Part shown: positions 14,465-21,892 of the stretch, piece after piece
How the letters are laid out: every line of letters begins with the position of its first letter
Position numbering within the stretch: the first letter of the stretch is position 1
DNA from: Clostridia bacterium
Lineage (GTDB): Bacteria; Bacillota; Clostridia; Christensenellales; Borkfalkiaceae
Length of the DNA: 32,258 nt
Reading direction: 5' to 3'
Assembly (NCBI GenBank): GCA_017887095.1
Contig: JAGHIT010000096.1
Coordinates: 1-32,258, forward strand
Notes under the pieces: generated by a model
What the model was told of the DNA's origin: nothing
The model's input: only the letters and a program-made list of their open reading frames with translations
Databases searched by the model: none
Position numbers and translations under genes: made by a program

Positions 14465-15478
14465 ATGAGAAAACGACAGATTTTTCCGGCGCTGTTTCTT
14501 GCCGGAGTATTGGCGCTTGCGTCTCTTACGGCGTGCGCACCGTCGGATGAGACGGCGGTAAGCGTTTCGCTCGATCGCAATTATGCGGAACTGACAGTCG
14601 GCGAGGGCGTGCAGCTGCAGGCGACCGTTACGCCTGAAGGCGCCGCACCAACGGAGTGGAGTTCGTCTGATGATTCCGTGGCGCAGGTGGATGAAAACGG
14701 TTACGTTTTGGCTGTGAGTGAAGGTACCGCATCTGTCACCGTTACAGCCGGCAACAGTTCTGCAAACTGCTTTATACTTATCGGAACGCCGCCCGAAGCG
14801 AACAGTCTGACGGTTGAGCCTGAGCGACTTACGATGGAGATCGGCGATCATGCCGCGCTTACCGCAAGAGTGGAACCGCTGATGCAGCTCTATTGGTTGA
14901 GTTCGGACAGTGATGTTGTTTCCGTTTCAACGACAGGGACGCTCATTGCAAAAAGTGCTGGAACAGCAGTGATCACGGTCACGACGGGGGGGACGAGTGC
15001 GACCTGCACGGTCACGGTTAACCCCGGCGTGGGCAGCGTCAGTCCCGATTTTACGGTAGACGTCAAGGACGGCGGTACGTTTACGCTCTCTGAGATGCGC
15101 GGGAAGGTGACAGTCGTCAACTTCTGGGGAACGGCATGCGTGCCGTGTAAGATGGAAATGCCCTATTATGCCGCGCTTGCGGAAAAGTATAACGAGGAAG
15201 TGGCAGTTGTTGCCATAGGCGCATCTTACGACACGGCGTTTTCTTACGAACTGTTCTTCGGGGAAGGCGGAGAAGGCGAGGCGTGGAATGACTACAAAAT
15301 TACGTTCGCGCTCGACTGTCCCCAGGAAGGAGCCGGCTCGGCTTATGAATTGATGGGCGGCGGTACAGCGATCCCCGTGACGTATATCGTGGATGCGGAA
15401 GGCGTGATCACGTTTGAGAAGCAGGGGAGTATGACCGAGGCGGAACTGGAAGAACAGATCCTTGCGGCTTTGAGTTAA
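14465..15478 (+). CDS. Lipoprotein with two bacterial Ig-like (BIG2) domains and a TlpA-type thioredoxin domain
   Basis: The 337-residue protein begins with a lipoprotein signal (MRKRQIFPALFLAGVLALAS, then LTAC with lipidated Cys24), so it is anchored on the outer face of the membrane. Residues about 32-110 and 115-190 are two BIG2-like repeats with the typical WSSSDDSVAQVDENGYVLAV and GTASVTVT pattern and its second-copy match (LSSDSDVVSVSTTGTLIAKS, GTAVITVT). Residues about 195-337 form a TlpA/ResA-like thioredoxin domain. The redox pair is Cys225-Val-Pro-Cys228 in NFWGTACVPCKMEMP, and the cis-Pro loop is TAIPVTYIVD. The Trp that normally precedes the first active-site Cys is Ala here. It probably reduces or exchanges disulfides of surface proteins. 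GGAGG lies before ATG 14465. It is monocistronic. Confidence 0.88.
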   Translation: MRKRQIFPALFLAGVLALASLTACAPSDETAVSVSLDRNYAELTVGEGVQLQATVTPEGAAPTEWSSSDDSVAQVDENGYVLAVSEGTASVTVTAGNSSANCFILIGTPPEANSLTVEPERLTMEIGDHAALTARVEPLMQLYWLSSDSDVVSVSTTGTLIAKSAGTAVITVTTGGTSATCTVTVNPGVGSVSPDFTVDVKDGGTFTLSEMRGKVTVVNFWGTACVPCKMEMPYYAALAEKYNEEVAVVAIGASYDTAFSYELFFGEGGEGEAWNDYKITFALDCPQEGAGSAYELMGGGTAIPVTYIVDAEGVITFEKQGSMTEAELEEQILAALS

Positions 15479-15487
15479 ACGATGAGG

Positions 15488-15520
15488 AATGCGGCGCACG
15501 GAATGTGCGCCGCATTTTCT
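15488..15520 (+). terminator. Intrinsic terminator after the lipoprotein gene
   Basis: A 12-bp stem AATGCGGCGCAC (15488-15499) pairs with 15505-15516 around GGAAT and is followed by TTCT. Confidence 0.87.
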
Positions 15521-15550
15521 CATATTTTTGTAAAAGTGCGCAAAAAGTAA

Positions 15551-15601
15551 TTGCCAAAAATGCTGTGGTATGGTATAATACCAACGCTTGTGCGTACAAG
15601 C
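15551..15601 (+). promoter_or_regulatory. rpsB-tsf promoter and leader hairpin
   Basis: TTGCCA (15551-15556) and TATAAT (15574-15579) have a 17-bp spacer. The leader of about 120 nt opens with a 6-bp hairpin GCTTGT-GCGT-ACAAGC (15586-15601). A leader of this length before rpsB is a usual place for autoregulation by S2, but I cannot recognise a specific S2-binding structure. Nothing else is seen between 15602 and the ribosome binding site GGAGG just before 15709. Confidence 0.72.
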
Positions 15602-15708
15602 GAACAAAATCACACCCGCAAATGCGCCGCTCTCCGTGTCCGTAAATACCATGTTCATGCGGATCTGGGGCGGAAACAACGCCGCGCGGGGAGGTTAACG
15701 GAGGAATT

Positions 15709-16452
15709 ATGGCAGTTATTACCATGAAGCAGCTTCTCGAAGCAGGTGTTCATTTCGGACATCAGACGAGAAAGTGGAATCCCAAGATGAAGAAGTACAT
15801 CTTCGCCGCACGTCACGATATTCATATCATCGACCTTGAAATGACGGCGAAGCTCATCGAGGAAGCATATGCGTTTGTTGTCGAGCAGGTCAAGGCGGGC
15901 AAGTCCGTACTGTTCGTCGGCACCAAGCGCCAGGCGCAGGACGCGATCAAGGAGGAGGCGGAGCGCTGCGGTCAGTTCTATGTTAACTCCCGCTGGCTGG
16001 GCGGCACGCTCACCAACTTCAAGACCATCCGCTCCCGTATCGATTACCTCGAAAAGCTGGAGAAGATGGAGGAATCCGGTGAGTTCGACCTGCTTCCCAA
16101 GAAGGAAGTGCTCGGACTTAAGAAGGAGATGGGAAAACTTCAGGAGAATTTGGGCGGCATCAAAAAGATGCGCGGTATGCCCGGCGTTATGTTCATCGTC
16201 GATCCTCATAATGAGGATATCGCCGTTGCAGAAGCGCGTAAGCTGCACATCCCGATCGTCGCGATCACCGATACCAACTGCGATCCCGACCTCATCGACT
16301 ATGTCATTCCCGGCAATGACGACGCGATCCGTGCAATCAAACTCATCTCTTCCGTCATTGCAAATGCGGTCATCGAGGCAAATCAGGGCGAGACGCCCGT
16401 CCCCGAGCAGGCGGAGGAATCCGCTCCCGCGGCAGAGGAAGTCGCAGAGTAA
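15709..16452 (+). CDS. rpsB: 30S ribosomal protein S2
   Basis: The 247-residue protein is ribosomal protein uS2, which sits on the back of the 30S subunit and is needed for S1/initiation functions. The start [20 protein letters not shown] is nearly invariant in the family. Also present are [39 protein letters not shown] and the C-terminal [20 protein letters not shown] and IPGNDDA. The tail after about residue 222 ([20 protein letters not shown]) is an acidic, Pro/Ala-rich extension. It is followed 21 bp later by tsf, the universal bacterial pairing. Confidence 0.98.
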   Translation: MAVITMKQLLEAGVHFGHQTRKWNPKMKKYIFAARHDIHIIDLEMTAKLIEEAYAFVVEQVKAGKSVLFVGTKRQAQDAIKEEAERCGQFYVNSRWLGGTLTNFKTIRSRIDYLEKLEKMEESGEFDLLPKKEVLGLKKEMGKLQENLGGIKKMRGMPGVMFIVDPHNEDIAVAEARKLHIPIVAITDTNCDPDLIDYVIPGNDDAIRAIKLISSVIANAVIEANQGETPVPEQAEESAPAAEEVAE

Positions 16453-16473
16453 CTTGACAAGGAGAACAGAAGT

Positions 16474-17373
16474 ATGGCAGAATTTACCGCAAAGGACGTA
16501 ATGAAGCTGCGCGAACAGACGGGCGCAGGTATGATGGATTGCAAGCGCGCCCTCGTGGACGCGGACGGCGATATGGAAAAGGCGGCAGACCTTCTTCGCG
16601 AGCGCGGCATCGCAAAGGCTGCCAAGCGCGCATCCAAGATCGCGGCGGAGGGCATCGTCTATGCGCTCGTTGAGGGCAAGACGGGCGTTTTGGTTGAAGT
16701 CAACTGTGAATCCGACTTCGTCGCGAAGGGTGATAAGTTTAAGGAACTTGTGGACGCGGTCGCAAAGCAGATCGCGGCGGTCAAGCCTGCAGACGTCGAA
16801 GCGCTCCTCGCAAGCGACATGGGCGGCAAGACGGTGGAAACCTACATCCAGGAGCAGATCGCCGTCATCGGGGAAAAGATCTCCGTTCGCCGCTTTACCG
16901 TGTATCAGTCTGAGGGCTTCGTGGAAACCTATATCCACATGGGCGGCACGATGGGTGTCATGCTCGACTTCGCGGGCGAACCCACCGAGAAGGCAAAGGC
17001 GGTTGCGCACGACGTTGCGCTCCACGTCGCATTCGCAAAGCCCCAGTACATGACCGAGGCAGAGGTTTCCGCGGAGACGCTTGAAAAAGAGAAGAACATT
17101 CTCATGCAGGAGGTCCTCAATGAGGGCAAGCCCGCAAACATCGCCGAGAAGATCGTTATGGGCAAGATCAAGAAGTTCTATGAGGAAAACTGCCTCATGG
17201 ATCAGAAGTTTGTCAAGGACGACAAGATCACGATCGCACAGCTTCTTGCGCAGGCAGGAGCCGGCGTTTCCGTCAAGAAGTTCTGCTTCTTCGTCCGCGG
17301 CGAGGGTCTCGAAAAGAAGAACGAGGATCTCTCCGAGGAAGTTGCGAAGCAGGTAGAGGCAATGAAGAAGTAA
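16474..17373 (+). CDS. tsf: Elongation factor Ts
   Basis: The 299-residue protein recycles EF-Tu by exchanging GDP for GTP. The N-terminal UBA-like domain VMKLREQTGAGMMDCKRAL and the EF-Tu-contacting core, with VEVNCESDFVAKGDKF (the family's TDFV motif appears as SDFV), are clear. The dimerisation and C-terminal modules follow (VALHVAFAKPQYM, AGAGVSVKKFCFFVRGEG). It shares the rpsB transcript and has an AAGGAGAA ribosome binding site. Length is normal. It ends the rpsB-tsf operon at the terminator 17389-17421; pyrH, often directly next, is instead about 1.4 kb away behind another gene. Confidence 0.97.
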   Translation: MAEFTAKDVMKLREQTGAGMMDCKRALVDADGDMEKAADLLRERGIAKAAKRASKIAAEGIVYALVEGKTGVLVEVNCESDFVAKGDKFKELVDAVAKQIAAVKPADVEALLASDMGGKTVETYIQEQIAVIGEKISVRRFTVYQSEGFVETYIHMGGTMGVMLDFAGEPTEKAKAVAHDVALHVAFAKPQYMTEAEVSAETLEKEKNILMQEVLNEGKPANIAEKIVMGKIKKFYEENCLMDQKFVKDDKITIAQLLAQAGAGVSVKKFCFFVRGEGLEKKNEDLSEEVAKQVEAMKK

Positions 17374-17388
17374 TTCCACAAATCAATG

Positions 17389-17421
17389 AAAATTCCCGGG
17401 CATCGTCTCGGGAATTTTTTT
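17389..17421 (+). terminator. Intrinsic terminator after tsf
   Basis: AAAATTCCCG (17389-17398) pairs with CGGGAATTTT (17409-17418) and continues into a run of T residues to 17421. Confidence 0.9.
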
Positions 17422-17645
17422 GTCAATGAGGAGCGTGTGATTCCGTGACACCGCACGAGCGGTTCGCTCCAATACAGTCGTTTCGGTTGACTGAATCCGG
17501 CCGTTGGACCAACATGACAGCGCGCCGCCGTGTAAAAATGCATGGCGGCTCTGTTATGATTTTGCGATTTACATCGTAAGACGTACAAATGATCCGAACT
17601 TCAAAATGGAGATCGCGACGACTTCGGGAAACGTTGATTGAGTGC
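17422..17645. other. Gene-free structured intergenic segment
   Basis: No plausible coding frame is seen. The segment is rich in inverted repeats. GGAGCG (17430-17435) can pair with CGCTCC (17465-17470), with a competing GAGCG-GTT-CGCTC at 17457-17469. CAGTC/GACTG (17475-17479, 17489-17493) forms a second hairpin. A long hairpin spans 17513-17558: CATGACAG with CTGTTATG including one G-U pair, then GCCGCC with GGCGGC. It could be a small RNA, a degenerate repeat, or part of an upstream regulatory region. I find no good promoter inside it. Confidence 0.45.
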
Positions 17646-17674
17646 TTGACATTATCAGACCGAGATGTTATACT
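17646..17674 (+). promoter_or_regulatory. Sigma-A promoter for the PF06541 gene
   Basis: Perfect TTGACA (17646-17651) and TATACT (17669-17674) with a 17-bp spacer; start of transcription near 17681. Confidence 0.83.
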
Positions 17675-17703
17675 CTTAACACAGTATGCCTAAGGAGTGC
17701 ATT

Positions 17704-18672
17704 ATGTATCACATCTATCTGCATACGCTGACGCTGTACGAGGTATTTGCATACTTTTTCATCTATTCTTTTCTCGGTTGGGTGTGCGAAGTTGCCTTTC
17801 ACGCCATCAAGACAGGCAAATTTGTCAACCGCGGATTTTTGAACGGTCCCGTCTGTCCCATCTATGGCGCCGGCGTTGTCGTGATCCTTCTTATCCTCGG
17901 CGAATACGCCGAAGAAATGTGGGCTGTGTTCCTGGTCGGCATCGCCGTGCCCACTCTTCTGGAACTTGTCACAGGCTGGCTGTTGGAGACCTTTTTTCAC
18001 GATAAATGGTGGGATTATTCGGAGCGCAGATTCAACTTCAAGGGGTACATCTGCCTGGAATTTTCCCTGCTCTGGGGGATCGCGGCAGTATGCGTCATCA
18101 GCATCCTGCATCCGCTCATCCGAAAGTTTGCCATGCTCTTTACAGAAGTTGCCGGGACCGTGCTCGTCTGCATCGGCGCGGCGATCCTGCTTGCCGACGT
18201 CATCCTCACCGTCCTGCAGGTCTTAAAACTCAATCAGAAACTCGCCGAGATCGACAAACTTGCCAAGGCGATGCGCGTGGGATCCGATCTGATCGGCAAA
18301 GAGGTCGCCGCCGTGACGCTTGCAGCTCGGAAGGGCGTAGAGCAGGTCAAAGACAGTGCCCAAAAGAAGACGTCGCAGGTCAGGGAAACGCTGGAGGAGA
18401 AAAAAGAGGCATGGGACGAGAAGACAGCGGCGCGCAGGGCGGAGGCAAAGGCGCGCATCGACGAGATCGTCAAGAAGATGCCCAAGCGCCTGTTGAAAGC
18501 ATTCCCGTCCCTCTCCTCGCGCAGGAATCCGGATTCCGTCCCGCTCGTCCGAGAGAGCATGGAAAAAGAGGAGGACAAAACAATGCGGGATGCGACGAAA
18601 GAACATCCCGTGCAGCAGGAATGCGAAGAGCAAACCTGCACTCCGCAGGACAATACGCCTGATAAGGAATGA
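17704..18672 (+). CDS. Putative ABC-transporter type IV / CmpB-like membrane protein (PF06541)
   Basis: The 322-residue protein matches the PF06541 family through FFIYSFLGWVCEVAFHAIKTG and FVNRGFLNGPVCPIYGAGVV near the N-terminus and DKWWDYSERRFNFKGYICLEFSLLWG in the middle. About five hydrophobic segments fill residues 1-180. The remainder (about 180-270) is a charged, probably coiled-coil cytoplasmic region (KTSQVRETLEEKKEAWDEKTAARRAEAKARIDEIVKK), followed by an acidic tail. Transport function in this family is only predicted, and no ABC ATPase is adjacent. ATG 17704 has AAGGAGTG 4 nt upstream; the earlier ATG 17686 begins about at the transcript start and lacks a ribosome binding site. The gene lies between tsf and pyrH, an unusual place. 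Confidence 0.82.
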   Translation: MYHIYLHTLTLYEVFAYFFIYSFLGWVCEVAFHAIKTGKFVNRGFLNGPVCPIYGAGVVVILLILGEYAEEMWAVFLVGIAVPTLLELVTGWLLETFFHDKWWDYSERRFNFKGYICLEFSLLWGIAAVCVISILHPLIRKFAMLFTEVAGTVLVCIGAAILLADVILTVLQVLKLNQKLAEIDKLAKAMRVGSDLIGKEVAAVTLAARKGVEQVKDSAQKKTSQVRETLEEKKEAWDEKTAARRAEAKARIDEIVKKMPKRLLKAFPSLSSRRNPDSVPLVRESMEKEEDKTMRDATKEHPVQQECEEQTCTPQDNTPDKE

Positions 18673-18704
18673 GGATATTGGCGTAAAGTATTTTTGATTT
18701 CGTC

Positions 18705-18733
18705 TTGCTTTTTTTGCGTCATTATGCTATACT
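18705..18733 (+). promoter_or_regulatory. Sigma-A promoter of the pyrH operon
   Basis: TTGCTT (18705-18710) and TATACT (18728-18733), 17-bp spacer, about 39 bp before the pyrH start. Confidence 0.72.
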
Positions 18734-18771
18734 TGTAAAAACGGCGTAAGCCGACGAATGAGGAGAAAGGG

Positions 18772-19482
18772 ATGACGCCGAAGTATAAAAGAATTTTGTT
18801 AAAACTTTCGGGAGAGGCGCTTGCCGGAAGTCAGAGGTTCGGGCTCAACGAAGATGTGGTCTCCATGGTCGTCGATCAGCTCGTTAAGGTACATGAGATG
18901 GGCGTGCAGATCGGATTGGTCATCGGCGGCGGGAACTTTTGGCGCGGACGGCAGGGGACCAACATGGACCGTACGACCGCCGATCATATGGGCATGCTCG
19001 CTACAGTCATGAACTCTCTCGCGATGATGGATGCCATCGAGCAGCGCGGGATCCCTACGCGTGTTCAGACGGCTCTTATCATGACTTCGGTCGCGGAACC
19101 CTACATTCTCAGAAAGACGCTGCATCATTTTGAAAAGGGACGCATCGTTATTATGGCTTGCGGCACCGGAAATCCATATTGCTCGACGGACACGGCAGCC
19201 GCGCAGCGTGCGTGCGAGATCGATGCTGACGTTCTGCTGATGGCAAAAAACGTAGACGGCATCTATGACAGCGATCCTGCCGTCAATCCCGCTGCGAAAA
19301 AGTATGATCATCTTACTTTCGGAGATATCATCAACAAAGGGTTGAAGGCGATGGATACGACGGCGGCGACCATGTGTATGGAAAACAATATCCCTGTGCT
19401 TGCTTTCGCACTTTTTGAAAAGGATTCTATCGTCCGTGCGGTTTGCGGTGAAACATTGGGGACGCTTATTTCCAACGAATAA
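18772..19482 (+). CDS. pyrH: Uridylate kinase (UMP kinase)
   Basis: The 236-residue protein phosphorylates UMP to UDP, feeding pyrimidine nucleotide synthesis; it forms hexamers in bacteria. Clear amino-acid-kinase-fold motifs are RILLKLSGEALAG (ATP/UMP site), VIGGGNFWRGR, MDRTTADHMGMLATVMN, GTGNPYCSTDTAAAQRA (the family's GTGNPYFTTDTAA), and LLMAKNVDGIYDSDP. The start ATG follows GAGGAGAAAGGG. It is the first gene of a co-directional block that includes frr, uppS, cdsA, dxr and rseP. The order is conserved widely in bacteria, so the symbol is secure. Confidence 0.97.
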   Translation: MTPKYKRILLKLSGEALAGSQRFGLNEDVVSMVVDQLVKVHEMGVQIGLVIGGGNFWRGRQGTNMDRTTADHMGMLATVMNSLAMMDAIEQRGIPTRVQTALIMTSVAEPYILRKTLHHFEKGRIVIMACGTGNPYCSTDTAAAQRACEIDADVLLMAKNVDGIYDSDPAVNPAAKKYDHLTFGDIINKGLKAMDTTAATMCMENNIPVLAFALFEKDSIVRAVCGETLGTLISNE

Positions 19483-19506
19483 GAAATAACTATCTAGGAG
19501 CATAAT

Positions 19507-20079
19507 ATGATCGAAAACGAACAGGTTGAAGAGATCTTTCTCATTCTTGAGGACAAATTAGAAAAGACGGTGAGCGTCCTTAAGGACGAGTTTGCCGCTG
19601 TGCGCGCAGGACGCGCCAATCCGCACATTCTCGATAAGATCCAGGTCGAGGCATACGGCGGTATGAGTCCTTTGAATCAGCTGGGCAACATTGCCGCGGT
19701 GGACGCAAGATGTCTCGTCGTCAGTCCTTGGGATAAATCGCTCCTGAAGGCGATCGAAAAGGCGATCCTCGCTTCCAATATCGGCATTAATCCCACCAAC
19801 GACGGCAATGTGATTCGCCTTGTATTCCCCGAACTCACCGAAGAGCGTAGAAAAGATCTCGTAAAACAGATCAAGCGCTTGGGAGAAGAAGCTAAGATCG
19901 CGGTTCGCAATGTTCGCCGCGAGGCAATGGAGTCTCTCAAAAAGATGAAGACCGGGAAGGAACTTTCCGAGGACGAGAGTAAGGCTTGCGAGCAGGATGT
20001 GGAAAAGAAGATTGCCGCATCCATCGAAGAGATCGACAAAGCAGTGTCTGCAAAAGAGAAGGAGCTTCTCACCATCTGA
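19507..20079 (+). CDS. frr: Ribosome recycling factor
   Basis: The 190-residue protein splits post-termination ribosomes together with EF-G. Length and the hallmark EFAAVRAGRANPHILDKIQVEAYGG and IASNIGINPTNDGNVIRL-like segments (here ILASNIGINPTNDGNVI) and PELTEERRKDLVKQIKR are all typical. Domain I is the two-part three-helix bundle and domain II the middle beta insert near residues 30-105. The gene begins 24 bp after pyrH with a TAGGAGC ribosome binding site, and its TGA stop overlaps the uppS ATG (TGATG), so uppS is translationally coupled to it. Confidence 0.97.
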   Translation: MIENEQVEEIFLILEDKLEKTVSVLKDEFAAVRAGRANPHILDKIQVEAYGGMSPLNQLGNIAAVDARCLVVSPWDKSLLKAIEKAILASNIGINPTNDGNVIRLVFPELTEERRKDLVKQIKRLGEEAKIAVRNVRREAMESLKKMKTGKELSEDESKACEQDVEKKIAASIEEIDKAVSAKEKELLTI

Positions 20080-20765
20080 TGGGCGAGATGCATCTTCCCG
20101 CGCACATAGCCATTATCATGGACGGCAACGGGCGCTGGGCAAAAAAGCGGCTCATGCCGCGCAGTGCGGGACACCGCGCGGGCATGAAGCGTATGATCGG
20201 CCTTTCCGAGCATATCTTCGACCGCGGCGTGCGCTGCTGCACGCTGTTTGCGCTGTCTACGGAAAACCTGTCTCGCTCCAAGGAGGAGCTGGACGGGCTT
20301 TTTGCGCTCCTTCGAGAATATTTTCCGGAAAATGCGGAAATTCTTCGCAAAAAAAATATAAAGCTTCGGGTTATCGGAGACAGGTCTCTTCTCCCGTCAG
20401 ATATCGTGGATGTTATCGAGGCAGGGGAAAGAAGGACGGCAGGCGGAACGCGAGGCACGCTCGTGCTCGCAATCGGTTATGGCGGAAGGCAGGATATTCT
20501 CGCTGCGGTCAATGCCGCCGTGCGCGCGGGAAAGGAAGTGACGATGGAGGAGTTTTCCTCGATGCTCTCGGAAGGAGATCTCCCCGAGCCGGATCTGCTA
20601 ATCCGCACCGGGAAAGAACTTCGCATTTCCAATTTTTTGCTGTGGCAGTCGGCGTACAGTGAATTATATTTTACCGACGTTCTTTTTCCTGATTTCAGCG
20701 ATAAGGAACTGGACAAGGCGATCGAAGCATATTCCCGGCGTGAGCGCAGGTTTGGGAAGGCATAG
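20079..20765 (+). CDS. uppS: Isoprenyl transferase (undecaprenyl diphosphate synthase)
   Basis: The 228-residue protein is a cis-prenyltransferase that elongates farnesyl diphosphate to the C55 carrier used for peptidoglycan and wall polymers. The signature HIAIIMDGNGRWAKKR with catalytic Asp15 and the following SAGHRAGMKRM are near-perfect. Further motifs are LFALSTENLSRSKEEL and the C-terminal PEPDLLIRTGKELRISNFLLWQ and YSELYF. It is slightly shorter than typical (about 240-260 residues). ATG 20079 overlaps the frr stop; ATG 20088 is an alternative with the motif still intact. The longer upstream frame (19986) runs through frr and is rejected. Confidence 0.96.
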   Translation: MGEMHLPAHIAIIMDGNGRWAKKRLMPRSAGHRAGMKRMIGLSEHIFDRGVRCCTLFALSTENLSRSKEELDGLFALLREYFPENAEILRKKNIKLRVIGDRSLLPSDIVDVIEAGERRTAGGTRGTLVLAIGYGGRQDILAAVNAAVRAGKEVTMEEFSSMLSEGDLPEPDLLIRTGKELRISNFLLWQSAYSELYFTDVLFPDFSDKELDKAIEAYSRRERRFGKA

Positions 20766-20813
20766 CCCTTTGTCTGAGAAAGGGAATTTGTCGGGGTATC
20801 GGGTAGACAACTT

Positions 20814-21845
20814 ATGGAAGAAAAGCAACCTACGCCCTCTGCGGCGTCCGTGCCGGAAAAAAAGGCTCGGCTCGGAAATTCGCAACTGAGGATCATCACG
20901 GGTGCGGTTTATGCCCTTGTATTGCTTGCATTTTTTGTGGGCAAAATACTTGTGCATAAACTGGTGTTCGATGTCCTGATTCTGATTTTTTCCGTTTGCG
21001 GAACTTATGAAATGATCCGCGCATTCGGGGATAAACTGCACAAATCGCAAAAAATTGCCGCAGTCGTATTTTCGCAGCTGTGTGTGATCGTCTATCTTGT
21101 GGCGGACGTTATTTTTACCGATTATCTCGGGGTCGGATTTCCGCAGGATCCGTTGCAGGCAGTGGGTCGCAATTATGCTCCGCATGCCGCGCTTGTCGTT
21201 TTTATCCTCGGTATCGCAGTTATTTTCGGCATCCTCGTCTACGGGCATGAGCGCATGAGCCTGGAATCGGTGGGATACACGCTTATCGCTTACCTCTATC
21301 CCTCGGTATTTCTCGTTATTATGTCCGTCTGCAATCATCTGGCTTACTATTCGGATGCGGCGATCGCACTTGTCTTTGTCGTCGCGCCCATGGCGGATGT
21401 GCTTGCTTATACTTTCGGCAGGACGTTTGGCAGGCGTTTCCCTGCAAAACTCGCGCCGCATGTCAGTCCCAACAAGACGCTCATCGGCGGTTTCGGCGGG
21501 CTAATCGGTGGTGCGCTGGGCGGGCTTGCCGTATTCTTTATTTATTATGGTCTCACCCATTGTGTAGAACTGACGGGCTTTGCGCAGTTTACGCTGCATG
21601 CACCGGAATTTCCGTGGTATGAATTACCTTTCTTTATCGGGATCGGCATTGTCATTGCGGCTTTTTCGCAGTTTGGCGATCTTGTCGAGAGTGCATTCAA
21701 GAGGAAGCTCGGTATCAAAGATATGGGGAATATCCTTCCGGGACACGGCGGCGTCCTTGACAGGATCGATTCTTCGCTCTATGCTAGTCTGATTGTGGCT
21801 TTCATTTTTGTTATCCGCATCATGATCACGGGGATTCCCGCATAA
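20814..21845 (+). CDS. cdsA: Phosphatidate cytidylyltransferase
   Basis: The 343-residue integral membrane enzyme makes CDP-diacylglycerol from phosphatidate and CTP, the branch point of phospholipid synthesis. The C-terminal family signature is SAFKRKLGIKDMGNILPGHGGVLDRIDS-like, split here as KRKLGIKDMGNILPGHGG and VLDRIDS. PMADVLAYTFGRTFGR, HVSPNKTLIGGFGGLIGG and SQFGDLVESAFKR are also typical. About eight hydrophobic segments are present. The N-terminal 25 residues are polar (MEEKQPTPSAASVPEKKARL) and extend beyond most homologues. The ribosome binding site is weak (GGGTAGACAACTT). A hairpin CCCTTT/AAAGGG (20766-20784) lies in the uppS-cdsA gap. Confidence 0.95.
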   Translation: MEEKQPTPSAASVPEKKARLGNSQLRIITGAVYALVLLAFFVGKILVHKLVFDVLILIFSVCGTYEMIRAFGDKLHKSQKIAAVVFSQLCVIVYLVADVIFTDYLGVGFPQDPLQAVGRNYAPHAALVVFILGIAVIFGILVYGHERMSLESVGYTLIAYLYPSVFLVIMSVCNHLAYYSDAAIALVFVVAPMADVLAYTFGRTFGRRFPAKLAPHVSPNKTLIGGFGGLIGGALGGLAVFFIYYGLTHCVELTGFAQFTLHAPEFPWYELPFFIGIGIVIAAFSQFGDLVESAFKRKLGIKDMGNILPGHGGVLDRIDSSLYASLIVAFIFVIRIMITGIPA

Positions 21846-21858
21846 AATACAGTGATTG

Positions 21859-21886
21859 CGCCCGCCGCATGGCGGGCGTCATTTTA
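21859..21886 (+). terminator. GC-rich hairpin with short T-run between cdsA and dxr
   Basis: A perfect 8-bp stem CGCCCGCC (21859-21866) pairs with GGCGGGCG (21871-21878) around GCAT, followed by TCATTTT. It may partly terminate or attenuate read-through inside the operon. It also holds an in-frame ATG (21869) in its loop, which argues against that start. Confidence 0.5.
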
Positions 21887-21892
21887 AAAATT

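Noticed and set aside
15655-17379. 574-codon minus-strand open frame across rpsB and tsf
   Set aside because: It is antisense to two universally conserved genes; the openness follows from their strong codon bias. Its translation is a low-complexity Leu/Asp/His-rich string with no recognisable domain.
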